Below are positions 20,240 to 28,387 of a DNA stretch of 64,000 nt, piece after piece. The translations under genes and the position numbers were made by a program. How positions within the stretch are numbered: position 1 is the first letter of the stretch; every line of letters begins with the position of its first letter. The notes beneath the pieces were generated by a model. That model worked only from the letters and a program-made list of their open reading frames with translations. It was not told the DNA's origin and made no database searches. Source of the stretch: Rhizobium sp. BK313 (GTDB lineage: Bacteria > Pseudomonadota > Alphaproteobacteria > Rhizobiales > Rhizobiaceae); NCBI RefSeq assembly GCF_014193655.1, contig NZ_JACHZQ010000002.1, positions 613,729 to 677,728 on the forward strand, written 5' to 3'.

Positions 20240-22216
20240 TCAGCCCTCCGGTGCGGCGATCTTCGCCTGCTCCGCCTTGGCCGCCGTGACGGTGGCTGAG
20301 GCCGCAGCAGCGGCGGCGGCCTTCTCCTCGCCGCCGACCTGAACTGTCGGCTGTGCGAATTCGATCCCGTTTGCCATGAAGATGTCGCGGATCATCGTAT
20401 AGGCGCGGCGGCGGATTGCGGACTGATGTCCAGGAGCAGTGGTGAATGCGAAGCTGAGCTCGATCCCGAAATCGCCGATCTGTTCAACACCCTTCATCTT
20501 CACCGTCTCAATGATGAAGGGTGCGAGTTCCTCATCGGTCAGCATTTCGGCGCCGACACCTTTCACCAGTTTCTTCACCTTGGCGACATCCGTGTTGAAC
20601 GGGACTCGGAGCATGAACTTGTCGATGACCCAGTCTCTGCTCATGTTCTGGACCGCGCCGAGAGAGCCAAAGGGGACCGTGAAGATCGGACCGCGGTGGT
20701 GGCGCAATCTGACCGAACGCAGGCTGAAGGATTCGACAGTGCCCTTATAACTGCCGCTCTGAATGTATTCGCCGACCCGGAAGGCATCGTCCAGCATGTA
20801 GAAGATGCCGCTTATGACGTCCTTGACGAGGGTCTGTGATCCAAAACCCAGGGCGACGCCGAATATGCCGGCTCCGGCGATCAAGGGAGCGATCTGAACC
20901 CCCAATTCGGCGAGCACCGTGAGTGCGGTTGCCGCCAGCACGAAAACCGCAAGCGCATTTTTGAAGATCGGCAGGAGCGTGGCGATGCGATGCTGGCTCG
21001 CAGCCTCGCCGCCATGAGCCGAAGGATCAGCGGAAAATGACTGGAGCTTCTCGTCTATGAAGGCCTTGGTGATGTGCCAAATGAGATCGGCGACCAGGAG
21101 AACGACGACACTCTTCAGAAGGCCGTAGAGGATGGCCGTCAATGTCGGGTCCTGATGCGCAAGCGAGTTGGGGTTGAACTGCCAGACGATCGCCAGCCAC
21201 GCCACCGCCAGCGCGATGACGACCGCACGGCTGCCGCGGACCAGGAAAATGTTCCGGACACGGTTCTGGCGGGAGCCGTCCTGGGCGGAAATCGCCCCTT
21301 CGATCGACCGCCCAACGGCTTTCAAGATACCTGGCAAGGTGAGCGCATAGATTCCAATCCAAGCCAGGCCCTTGAGATCAAGACACCACAGCACCCAGAT
21401 GGCAAAGAGAAAGAGACTGAGAGTGCCTTTGATGGCACGGGATTTCGTGGATGTCCGCCAAATGGCTTCCACTCCGATCAGCAGCAGCACGATGGAAAAG
21501 CAGTAGGAGATCGCCGTGGTGACGGCGGGATCGATACCAAGCGGCGCGCCAAGGGTTCTGAAGGCCAGAGCGCACACGAAAATGCCGATGAAGAGACGCA
21601 CGCGTCGGAGCAGTCGGTCACTCTCGACACTGAACACTGCAAGTACGGATAAAAAGCGATAGGCCACGAAGGCGATCAGGAACGTGAGCAACGCGATGCG
21701 CGCCAACGGGGGCCAATCAAAGGCAAAGAAGATCACCCCGATGACAAAAGCAAAGACAACCACCGGAAGGAGCCTGGCGCCGGCCGCGGCGATGGCGCCT
21801 TGCGCCTTGACGAACCGAACCGCACGAATGCGCAGGAATAGCTGCTCCGCCGCAGCACCGATGGCGACCAGAGCCGCGAAAATAACCATGACCGGCGCGT
21901 AACCGTGGGAGATGGCATCCGACCGCGTTCGGGCGGACGCGGCTGCAATCTCGGACGGTATGCGCGGAAGTGCGGATACCACACTGTGAATGCGGTTGCG
22001 CGTCTGGTTGTCCCAGTCTTCCAGATCCGAGTTGGGCGATGCGGATGGGTGCGTCGTTTCGCTCTTTGGCTTTTGGCTCTCCAACCACGCCCTCACATCC
22101 GGGTCCTGCAGAAGGCGCACCAGATCATCGATCTTCGGTTGGGCGGAGGGCGGCGTCTGAGCATGCGCCGTTATCGAGAAAAGAAGAACGAAAAGGACCG
22201 CTGCCACCCGTCGCAT
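20240..22216 (-). CDS. MscS-family mechanosensitive channel
   Basis: A 658-residue large MscS-type channel with a signal peptide (ITAHAQ, about residue 20), a periplasmic N-terminal region, many transmembrane helices, and the conserved pore-lining and beta-domain segment IFGVALGFGSQTLVKDVISG followed by RVGEYIQSGSYKGTVESFSLRSVRLR. It should release solutes under osmotic down-shock. The Ala-rich C-terminal tail (EEKAAAAAAASATVTAAKAE) is variable in the family. A degenerate copy of the shared 17-bp motif lies 61 bp upstream of the start. Confidence 0.92.
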   Translation of the reverse strand: MRRVAAVLFVLLFSITAHAQTPPSAQPKIDDLVRLLQDPDVRAWLESQKPKSETTHPSASPNSDLEDWDNQTRNRIHSVVSALPRIPSEIAAASARTRSDAISHGYAPVMVIFAALVAIGAAAEQLFLRIRAVRFVKAQGAIAAAGARLLPVVVFAFVIGVIFFAFDWPPLARIALLTFLIAFVAYRFLSVLAVFSVESDRLLRRVRLFIGIFVCALAFRTLGAPLGIDPAVTTAISYCFSIVLLLIGVEAIWRTSTKSRAIKGTLSLFLFAIWVLWCLDLKGLAWIGIYALTLPGILKAVGRSIEGAISAQDGSRQNRVRNIFLVRGSRAVVIALAVAWLAIVWQFNPNSLAHQDPTLTAILYGLLKSVVVLLVADLIWHITKAFIDEKLQSFSADPSAHGGEAASQHRIATLLPIFKNALAVFVLAATALTVLAELGVQIAPLIAGAGIFGVALGFGSQTLVKDVISGIFYMLDDAFRVGEYIQSGSYKGTVESFSLRSVRLRHHRGPIFTVPFGSLGAVQNMSRDWVIDKFMLRVPFNTDVAKVKKLVKGVGAEMLTDEELAPFIIETVKMKGVEQIGDFGIELSFAFTTAPGHQSAIRRRAYTMIRDIFMANGIEFAQPTVQVGGEEKAAAAAAASATVTAAKAEQAKIAAPEG

Positions 22217-22276
22217 GTTCTGTCGCTTTCTTCGCTGCTTCTAACGGAAAGGAGATCACAAATTCTTTCGTGATAC

Positions 22277-22293
22277 GAGTACGCAACGGTAAA
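22277..22293 (-). promoter_or_regulatory. Shared motif copy A (mscS), degenerate
   Basis: GAGTACGCAACGGTAAA matches 13 of 17 positions of AAGTACGTTACTGTAAA and is followed, as in other copies, by TGCCGGCG. It lies 61 bp upstream of the mscS start. Its orientation relative to the gene is the same as in all other copies. Confidence 0.55.
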
Positions 22294-22334
22294 TGCCGGC
22301 GTAACATTCGGCCGATCCAGCAGAACGGCAGGCG

Positions 22335-22351
22335 TTTACAGTAACGTACTT
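22335..22351 (+). promoter_or_regulatory. Shared motif copy B (small protein 22414)
   Basis: TTTACAGTAACGTACTT, an exact copy of the 17-bp motif in the gene-oriented sense, ends 62 bp before the start at 22414. A perfect TTACAGTAA palindrome forms its core. Confidence 0.7.
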
Positions 22352-22413
22352 ACGGAAATCGCGAGACTGCATAGGATGTCTTCCTTCAACTTGAATGGAG
22401 GGCTGAACGATCT

Positions 22414-22707
22414 ATGGGCACGGGCAGCACGAACCCACAGGAGGGGGCCGTCCGGCGGGGACTTTGGAGGCTCATGCTAAAACTGCCGGCGATGCGTGGG
22501 CGCCTTCAGATTCTTGGCGCAAAGTCTGCCGCACTCCAGGACCTGTTCGAAGCCTACGAGGACGCAAGCGTGACACTCGAGCGCCTGCTCAAGGAGCCCG
22601 ACAGCGACGCCCGTTTGATGATCCGCGAATATGAGACGATCTGCAGCGAGGTCGAAAACGACGTCATCGAATATTGTCTCGGACATAGCCCGGACGTGCC
22701 GAAATAG
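22414..22707 (+). CDS. Small conserved-looking protein
   Basis: A 97-residue, largely helical cytosolic protein (LQDLFEAYEDASVTLERLL, then EYETICSEVENDVIEYCL) that I do not recognise. It is divergent from mscS and has its own exact copy of the shared operator-like motif, which supports a real, regulated gene. Codon usage is that of the neighbours. Confidence 0.65.
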   Translation: MGTGSTNPQEGAVRRGLWRLMLKLPAMRGRLQILGAKSAALQDLFEAYEDASVTLERLLKEPDSDARLMIREYETICSEVENDVIEYCLGHSPDVPK

Positions 22708-22831
22708 CGCGGAGAAACGCCTGAAAAAGATCACGTTTCGGTTTTGTTAGCGTCTTGTCTTGCAACCGCTCGTCATCTGAGCGATATATTCGTCTGTTCT
22801 GATGGACTTGGACCAAGCGTAGCGGGGGGCC

Positions 22832-24586
22832 GTGATGCACGCTGAGGAACATGGCGCAACGGACTGCGAAGTCACGGAAACCGAGGCGCGCGCTGAAGTC
22901 GAGCGGCTTCTTTCCGATACCAGATTCCATGCAACGGAGCGCCAGCGCGCCATACTGCGCTATCTCGCCGAACGGCATTTCTGCGGACATGACGATGGCG
23001 TCAAGGCCTACTCGATAGCGATAGACGTGCTTGGCAGATCAAGCAGCTTCGAGCCTTCCCTCGACCCCATCGTGCGGATCGAAGTCAGCCGCCTGCGGTC
23101 CGCGGTCGCGAATTACTACGAAGCCTTCCAACAGGTGGGCTGGGTTTCAATCGATCTGCCGAAGGGAAAGTACGTCGTCGTGTTCTCGAAGGCGGCGACC
23201 GGTGAACCCGCGGAGAGTGGGGAGGTTGAGGGAACCCGCGGGCAGGAAGCGGAGCGAGCATATTCTGCAACGCCGACGGAAACGGCAATGCCGGCAGCGG
23301 CGTCCGTTACGCGACCCAAAAAATGGATCATCCCGGTGTCATCCGCTGCGGTGCTTTGCGTGGCCTTGTCGGCGGCGACCGCTGCATGGCTCTACACCCG
23401 CCCAGTGTTCACCACGAGGCCGGTGGTCTCGGTCATCATCTCGGCGGCTGACGAGCGGTTGGAGGGCGAGGCGACCCTGACGCGGGACATACTGATCACG
23501 GCGCTGACCCAGTTCCAGACTCTCACGGTGACATCGACGGACGATGTTACCGGATCGGTATCACCCACATCGCGTGTCCAGTCGGGGCGGTCGTACCGCA
23601 TAGATATGAAGTACTACGGCGACCATGACGACCGAAGTGTATGGTGGCAGATCGTCGACTCCGGATCCGGCGACCTCCTGAAGGCAGGGCTTGATAGGGT
23701 CGAAGGTGATGGCAAGAGCGTGCAGGCGGTAAGCGACGAGCTGGTCGCCGCATTGTCGCGGCGGTTCGCCACGAGCCGCGGCGTGATCAACAGCATCGAG
23801 ATCCACCAGAACGCAATCGGAGCGCTTGGAAACGCCTGTATTTTGAGAGCGGAATACGAACTCGACGATGGCAGCCCCGCCGACGTCGCCGGAACAGCCG
23901 ACTGCCTCGAACGGACGGTGGCGGCTGAGCCATCCAATGCCGATGCGGCCGCGACGCTGTCGCGCGTGCTCATCGCCAAGGAGGATGGCTTGGTCCCGCC
24001 AGAGATTGTCGCCCGTCCGCTGACACTCGCCAACCGAGCCGTGTCGCTTGCACCGCTGTCGGACCGCGCGCAGATCGCCCTCATGATGGCGCAGTTTCAG
24101 GCGGGACGCATCCCGACTGCGATAAGCGCCGGAAACCGCGCACTTGCTCTCAATCCAAACAATCCCGACGCCGCCGCCAAGCTCGGGATGATCCTGTTCG
24201 CAGCCGGCTATTGGCAGGCGGCTGCGGCAATGGCGGAAGGGTCTGCAAAATCGATGGATGTCGTTCCGCACGATGCCCAGCTTGTGCTTGCACTGGACGC
24301 TTATCGAAGGGGCGACTGGTCGGACGCCTCCCTCCTGGCGGAGCAGGTGAACTGCAGCGACTTCGTCGTCAGGGCGCTCCGAGCCGCTTCGCTCGGCCAG
24401 CTGGGATCGGATGCGGCGGCACAACGGTTGTCGCAACTCCGCAGCCAGAACCCCGATTTTGAATCCAACTTCCAGAGACTAATCGCAGGCAGGCGCTACC
24501 AGCCGGCGTTGGTCGCCTCCATGGAGGAGGGGCTGCGCAAGGCAGGCGCCCACTTGAGCTCGGAAGGCCTGGCAAGCGCGTTCTGA
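22832..24586 (+). CDS. Membrane-anchored regulator-like protein with TPRs
   Basis: A 584-residue protein. Residues 1 to about 115 form a domain common in rhizobial proteins often labelled adenylate cyclase (LSDTRFHATERQRAILRYLAE, then PIVRIEVSRLR). It probably has a winged-helix DNA-binding or interaction fold, though no cyclase motifs are visible. A Pro/Thr/Glu linker leads to one transmembrane helix (about 167-190), and the periplasmic rest carries TPR-like helices (ANRALALNPNNPDAAAKLG). The layout resembles ToxR-type membrane regulators. The start could be GTG 22832 or ATG 22835, both after a G-rich ribosome site. Confidence 0.75.
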   Translation: MMHAEEHGATDCEVTETEARAEVERLLSDTRFHATERQRAILRYLAERHFCGHDDGVKAYSIAIDVLGRSSSFEPSLDPIVRIEVSRLRSAVANYYEAFQQVGWVSIDLPKGKYVVVFSKAATGEPAESGEVEGTRGQEAERAYSATPTETAMPAAASVTRPKKWIIPVSSAAVLCVALSAATAAWLYTRPVFTTRPVVSVIISAADERLEGEATLTRDILITALTQFQTLTVTSTDDVTGSVSPTSRVQSGRSYRIDMKYYGDHDDRSVWWQIVDSGSGDLLKAGLDRVEGDGKSVQAVSDELVAALSRRFATSRGVINSIEIHQNAIGALGNACILRAEYELDDGSPADVAGTADCLERTVAAEPSNADAAATLSRVLIAKEDGLVPPEIVARPLTLANRAVSLAPLSDRAQIALMMAQFQAGRIPTAISAGNRALALNPNNPDAAAKLGMILFAAGYWQAAAAMAEGSAKSMDVVPHDAQLVLALDAYRRGDWSDASLLAEQVNCSDFVVRALRAASLGQLGSDAAAQRLSQLRSQNPDFESNFQRLIAGRRYQPALVASMEEGLRKAGAHLSSEGLASAF

Positions 24587-24613
24587 AGCGTAAACGGACA
24601 CCAATTTGTCCGG

Positions 24614-25957
24614 CTACCGGAGCGGTCGGAACGCGGCCCGCAGCTCGGCAGAGAAGAGTTCAGGCTCCTCCCATGCGGCGAAATGGCCACCCTTGTCGAC
24701 TTCGTGGAAGTAGCTCAGGTTCGAATATGCCCGCCGTGCCCACGTTTCGGGGGCCCGGTAGCTCTCGCCTGGGAACACTGTGATCGCCACCGGCAATGTG
24801 ATTTCACTGGTTTTCTCTCCGGCCGCCAACGCAGGACTGCGGCCACCGCCATATTCCCAGTAGAGCCGCGCCGATGACACGGCGCTGTTCGTCAACCAAT
24901 AGAGCGTGATATCGTCGAGCACCTCGTCCGGCGACTTTTCCGGATCACTGGCCTTATAAGTCCAGCGAGAAAAACCTGGATGCCCGAGCATCCACGCCGC
25001 AAGGCCTGCGGGTGAATCCGTCAGGCCATATCCGACGGTTTGCGGCCGGGTGCCCATCATCGTGGCATAGGACCTGTTGCCCATCTTTGCGGCCGTGCTG
25101 AGCGCCTCGAAGGTCGCGCGCTCCTTGTCGGTGAGGCCATCGGGTGCTGGGCCGCCCACCGCGAGAACAGCAGCAATCTCAGGCGGGACGACAGCAGGCA
25201 GATTGATGTGGATGCCGAGTAAGCCTTTGGGTGCCAGTCGCGCCATCGCGCTTGAGACAGGAGAACCCCAGTCCCCACCCTGGGCGACATAACGCTGGTA
25301 GCCGAGGCGCTTCATCAACTCCACCCAGATGCGTGCCGTGTGATCGGGGCCCCATCCGGTGGTCGTGGGTTTGCCGGAAAAGCCATAGCCGGGCATCGAT
25401 GGGACAACGACATCGAAGGCGTCCTCAGCACTTGCGCCATGCGTGGTCGGATCGGTGAGCGGGCCAATGGCTTTCAGGATCTCGAACACCGAGCCTGGCC
25501 AACCATGCGTGATGATGACAGGCAACGCGTTTGGGTGCTTCGAGCGAACGTGAAGGAAGTGAATGTCGAGACCTTCTATTTCGGTCACATATTGGGGGAA
25601 GATGTTTAGCTTCTCCTCGGCCTTCCTCCAGTCATAGTCGGTGCCCCAATACTCAACGAGTGGCCTGAGGTTTGAAAGCTGAATTCCTTGCGACTGATCG
25701 GCGACCGTTTCCTGATCCGGCCAACGCGTCATCCGAATGCGGCGGCGAAGGTCGCTGAGGTCTTCGTCCGAAGCGTTGGCGCGAAACGGCCGGATCGTGT
25801 CTGCCGTTGCAGCCGACACGATATTGGGGCGCAAAACACTGATCGCCTCTGCTGCGACGACCAGACCGATCGCAGCAGAGGCGATCAGCTTTCGCCTGCC
25901 TTGATCGATGACCTCATGCCGTTTTTTCGAAGCGAGCCCTTTGAAGGATGTGGTCAT
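24614..25957 (-). CDS. Epoxide hydrolase-like alpha/beta hydrolase, exported
   Basis: A 447-residue protein. A basic N-terminus with GRRKLIASAA looks like a twin-arginine signal. The EHN domain typical of microsomal-type epoxide hydrolases starts at about residue 55 (IRPFRANASDEDLSDLRRRI, RMTRWPDQ). The catalytic domain has oxyanion HGWPGS, nucleophile Asp229 in GGDWGS and His425 in GGHFAAWEEPE. It hydrolyses epoxides to diols if active; the substrate is unknown. It lies at the end of the leftward run, behind a decayed isochorismatase-type gene. Confidence 0.9.
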   Translation of the reverse strand: MTTSFKGLASKKRHEVIDQGRRKLIASAAIGLVVAAEAISVLRPNIVSAATADTIRPFRANASDEDLSDLRRRIRMTRWPDQETVADQSQGIQLSNLRPLVEYWGTDYDWRKAEEKLNIFPQYVTEIEGLDIHFLHVRSKHPNALPVIITHGWPGSVFEILKAIGPLTDPTTHGASAEDAFDVVVPSMPGYGFSGKPTTTGWGPDHTARIWVELMKRLGYQRYVAQGGDWGSPVSSAMARLAPKGLLGIHINLPAVVPPEIAAVLAVGGPAPDGLTDKERATFEALSTAAKMGNRSYATMMGTRPQTVGYGLTDSPAGLAAWMLGHPGFSRWTYKASDPEKSPDEVLDDITLYWLTNSAVSSARLYWEYGGGRSPALAAGEKTSEITLPVAITVFPGESYRAPETWARRAYSNLSYFHEVDKGGHFAAWEEPELFSAELRAAFRPLR

Positions 25958-25984
25958 AGCTTTGTCTCCTCTGAACCGAATGCC

Positions 25985-26246
25985 TTTGGCAGGGCCGCGA
26001 GCAGGGTTGTTGTCAGGATCGCGTATGCGTAGGCCGGGCGTTCAGTTCATGGGTGCATCATCTCGTGCGTAAAGGCCGCAGTCGTGTTGCGCACCAGCGC
26101 GACACAGCAGCCCGGAGCGCCATTCCGTGGCGCGCTGTGGGCTCGACGCAGGTATTGGCCAGAAGCCGGGTCACGATGAGCGGTGAAATGCCGCGCTGCC
26201 TGAGCTGTCGATCGAGGTCGGTGTTGGCCAGGGCTTGGCCATTGGC
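25985..26246 (-). pseudogene. Decayed isochorismatase-family hydrolase
   Basis: The minus strand reads as the C-terminal half of a cysteine-hydrolase/isochorismatase protein in several frames. Successive segments are ANTDLDRQLRQRGIS, LLANTCVEPTARHGMA (with the family's catalytic Cys), then after a shift VALVRNTTAAFTHEMMH, then HELNARP and YAYAILTT. The N-terminal half is missing and the remnant runs up to the HAD gene stop. At least two frameshifts and internal stops make it non-functional. Segment order and spacing match an intact family member. Confidence 0.75.
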
Positions 26247-26250
26247 CAGG

Positions 26251-27264
26251 TCATTCCCACCCGAAGATCTTCTTCCAGTCGGCCTTCATGTCAACGACCA
26301 GCCAGTTCCGCCGTTCGGCCTCGTTCAATGCCTTATCCAGCTTCCCGAATGTCGACTGCCGGTCGTAGGCGTATTCGCGCTCGGCATCGGTGTGATGGAT
26401 AATCATCGCGAACCCCGGACCTTTGGCCGCCGTCACCCAACGCAACATTTCGTAGTCGCCGTCCGAATTCCCGGCGACAAAAATCGGCTTTCTGCCAATA
26501 AATTGATTGATGCCGACTGGTTTGCCCGGGCCATCGTTCACGAAGTCTATCTTCGGCAGCCGCCTGAGAACCGGAACGTCGCCAACGAGAGCGTATTCCG
26601 TGATGATCGTACTGCCCACGACCTGTTCCGGTGGAATGCCATAGATCTTTTCCGTTATCGGACGCATGAACTCGACGCCGCCGCCGGAGACGATGTAGGT
26701 CTTGAAGCCATTGGCACGCAGGTAGTCGAGAAGCTCTCGCATCGGCGCGTACGTCATCTCCGTGTAGAGCTTCCCGGTCTTCGGATGCTTCGCTGTCGCA
26801 AACCAATCGGTGACGATCTTGGAAAATTGGTCGGTCGTCATGCCGGCATGCGTTGCCATGCCCAACTCGACCATGCCTTTCTCGCCGCTCCTGGCGACAC
26901 CCTTCAGGTCTCCGGCAAGGACGGATTTGAATGGCGCCTTCTCCTTCCACTCCGGGTGCTGCGGAGCCAATGTCTTGACCCGGTCCAACACAAAGCCGAG
27001 CTGGATATAGAACGGCTGTTCTACCCACAGCGTGCCGTCGTTGTCGAAGACGGCGATGCGATCCTCGGGCGCGACATAGCCTTCGCCGCCCTTAGCGGTC
27101 GTTGCCTTGACGAAGTCGATGATCCGGGTCTTCGCCGCCGTATCGTTCCACGACGGTAGTGGTTCCTGCGCCCATGCGGGAGATACCGCGCCTATGATCA
27201 GCATGACCAGCGCGACGAGCAGCGAGGCAAAGATCGCGTCGGACGCCTCTGAGCGGTTTGTCAT
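26251..27264 (-). CDS. Exported HAD-family phosphatase (copy 2)
   Basis: A 337-residue paralogue of the protein at 10597-11610, collinear along its length. It has a signal peptide ending PAWAQ, motif I AVFDNDGTLW (Asp74, Asp76), FKTYIVSGGGVEFMRP, and GNSDGDYEM. It starts 13 bp after the formylglycine-generating enzyme stop, so the two are co-transcribed. The recurring pairing of this phosphatase with sulfatase functions suggests a role in the same process (inference). Confidence 0.92.
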   Translation of the reverse strand: MTNRSEASDAIFASLLVALVMLIIGAVSPAWAQEPLPSWNDTAAKTRIIDFVKATTAKGGEGYVAPEDRIAVFDNDGTLWVEQPFYIQLGFVLDRVKTLAPQHPEWKEKAPFKSVLAGDLKGVARSGEKGMVELGMATHAGMTTDQFSKIVTDWFATAKHPKTGKLYTEMTYAPMRELLDYLRANGFKTYIVSGGGVEFMRPITEKIYGIPPEQVVGSTIITEYALVGDVPVLRRLPKIDFVNDGPGKPVGINQFIGRKPIFVAGNSDGDYEMLRWVTAAKGPGFAMIIHHTDAEREYAYDRQSTFGKLDKALNEAERRNWLVVDMKADWKKIFGWE

Positions 27265-27277
27265 CGGAGCTCTCCTA

Positions 27278-28246
27278 CTAAGCGGAAACTCTTTTCACGC
27301 ACCGGAAGCCGACATGGGTCGTCGAGGTATCCTCAGGCTCGGCATGCCGGGCGGCAGGTCGGTAGCGGCGGCAGTAGTTGGGGGCGCAGAGGTGCGACCC
27401 ACCCTTCAGCACGCGGCGCGGTATCCGTATTTGCGGCTGCCGTGGATCATAGCTCGCCTCAATACCACCGCCCCGTGGGTTCTGCGGGATGCAGCAGGAC
27501 TTAGCGGCGGGTTCTGGATGGCGCGTCGACCAGTAGTCGGACGTCCATTCCCAGACATTGCCGATCATGTCGTAGAGGCCGTAGCCGTTCGGCGGGAACG
27601 AGCGTACAGGCGACGTGCGTTCCTTGCCGGCGGGCTTTGTGCTGTGGGTCGGGAAGGTGCCCTGCCAGGTATTGGCCATGGCAACGCCACCAGGCATCAG
27701 CTCGTCGCCCCACGCATATTCGGCATCATCCAATCCACCCCGGGCGGCCAGTTCCCATTCGGCCTCCGTGGGTAGGTCAAGCCCGGCCCAATCCGCATAG
27801 GCTTTCGCATCGACATAGGCGATATGGACCACGGGGTGCTCAAGCTTGCCACGAAGATCGCTCAACCCTCCAAGCGGACGCCGCCAGTTTGCCCCGAACT
27901 TGAACGTCCACCATTGTGTGATATCGGAGCCACTGACGGTCTTCGGCTTAGTGAAGACGAGGGATCCGGCCTTCAACATCTCCGGCAATGCGCCCGGATA
28001 GTCCTTTGGGTCGGGCGCTTTCTCGGCAAAGGTGACGTAGCCGGTCGCCTTCACGAATTCCATGAACTTGCGGTTGGTGACGGGCGTCTCCTCGATCCAG
28101 AAGCCGTCGATGTTCACGGGATGGGCGGGAGCTTCTTCCGGATAGTGGTCGTTCGAGCCCATGGTGAAGGTGCGGCCAGGAATCCAGACCATGCCTTCGG
28201 GTGCCTTGGCAGGTCCGCTTTTGGTGTCGAATGCCAATGCCATCAT
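27278..28246 (-). CDS. Formylglycine-generating enzyme (sulfatase-modifying factor)
   Basis: A 322-residue FGE-sulfatase domain protein that oxidises the active-site Cys of sulfatases to formylglycine. The N-terminal PEGMVWIPGRTFTMGSND and the IGNVWEWTSDYW segment are family hallmarks. The C-terminal CAPNYCRRYRPAAR motif carries the copper-binding/catalytic Cys287 and Cys292. No signal peptide is seen, so it should act in the cytoplasm before export of the two sulfatases (Cys84 of one, Cys103 of the other). A perfect shared 17-bp motif is 51 bp upstream. Confidence 0.95.
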   Translation of the reverse strand: MMALAFDTKSGPAKAPEGMVWIPGRTFTMGSNDHYPEEAPAHPVNIDGFWIEETPVTNRKFMEFVKATGYVTFAEKAPDPKDYPGALPEMLKAGSLVFTKPKTVSGSDITQWWTFKFGANWRRPLGGLSDLRGKLEHPVVHIAYVDAKAYADWAGLDLPTEAEWELAARGGLDDAEYAWGDELMPGGVAMANTWQGTFPTHSTKPAGKERTSPVRSFPPNGYGLYDMIGNVWEWTSDYWSTRHPEPAAKSCCIPQNPRGGGIEASYDPRQPQIRIPRRVLKGGSHLCAPNYCRRYRPAARHAEPEDTSTTHVGFRCVKRVSA

Positions 28247-28296
28247 AGCCTCCGAATATCGAAGGGTGCAGCTTCGCGCCTGTCGGCTGGAAGGGG

Positions 28297-28313
28297 AAGT
28301 ACGTTACTGTAAA
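28297..28313 (-). promoter_or_regulatory. Shared motif copy C (FGE-HAD operon)
   Basis: AAGTACGTTACTGTAAA, followed by TACCGGCGTT, lies 51 bp upstream of the formylglycine-generating enzyme start and reads in the same orientation relative to the gene as the other copies. Confidence 0.75.
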
Positions 28314-28387
28314 TACCGGCGTTAGCAACATAGCGAAGGGAGCAATGGACGCCGCTCGCACGGGCCTTTGTACTCTAGCCGTTCGGA

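Noticed and set aside
26053..27159. A 368-codon rightward frame opposite the HAD phosphatase and isochorismatase remnant
   Set aside because: It mirrors the real leftward gene; the left part overlies the pseudogene.
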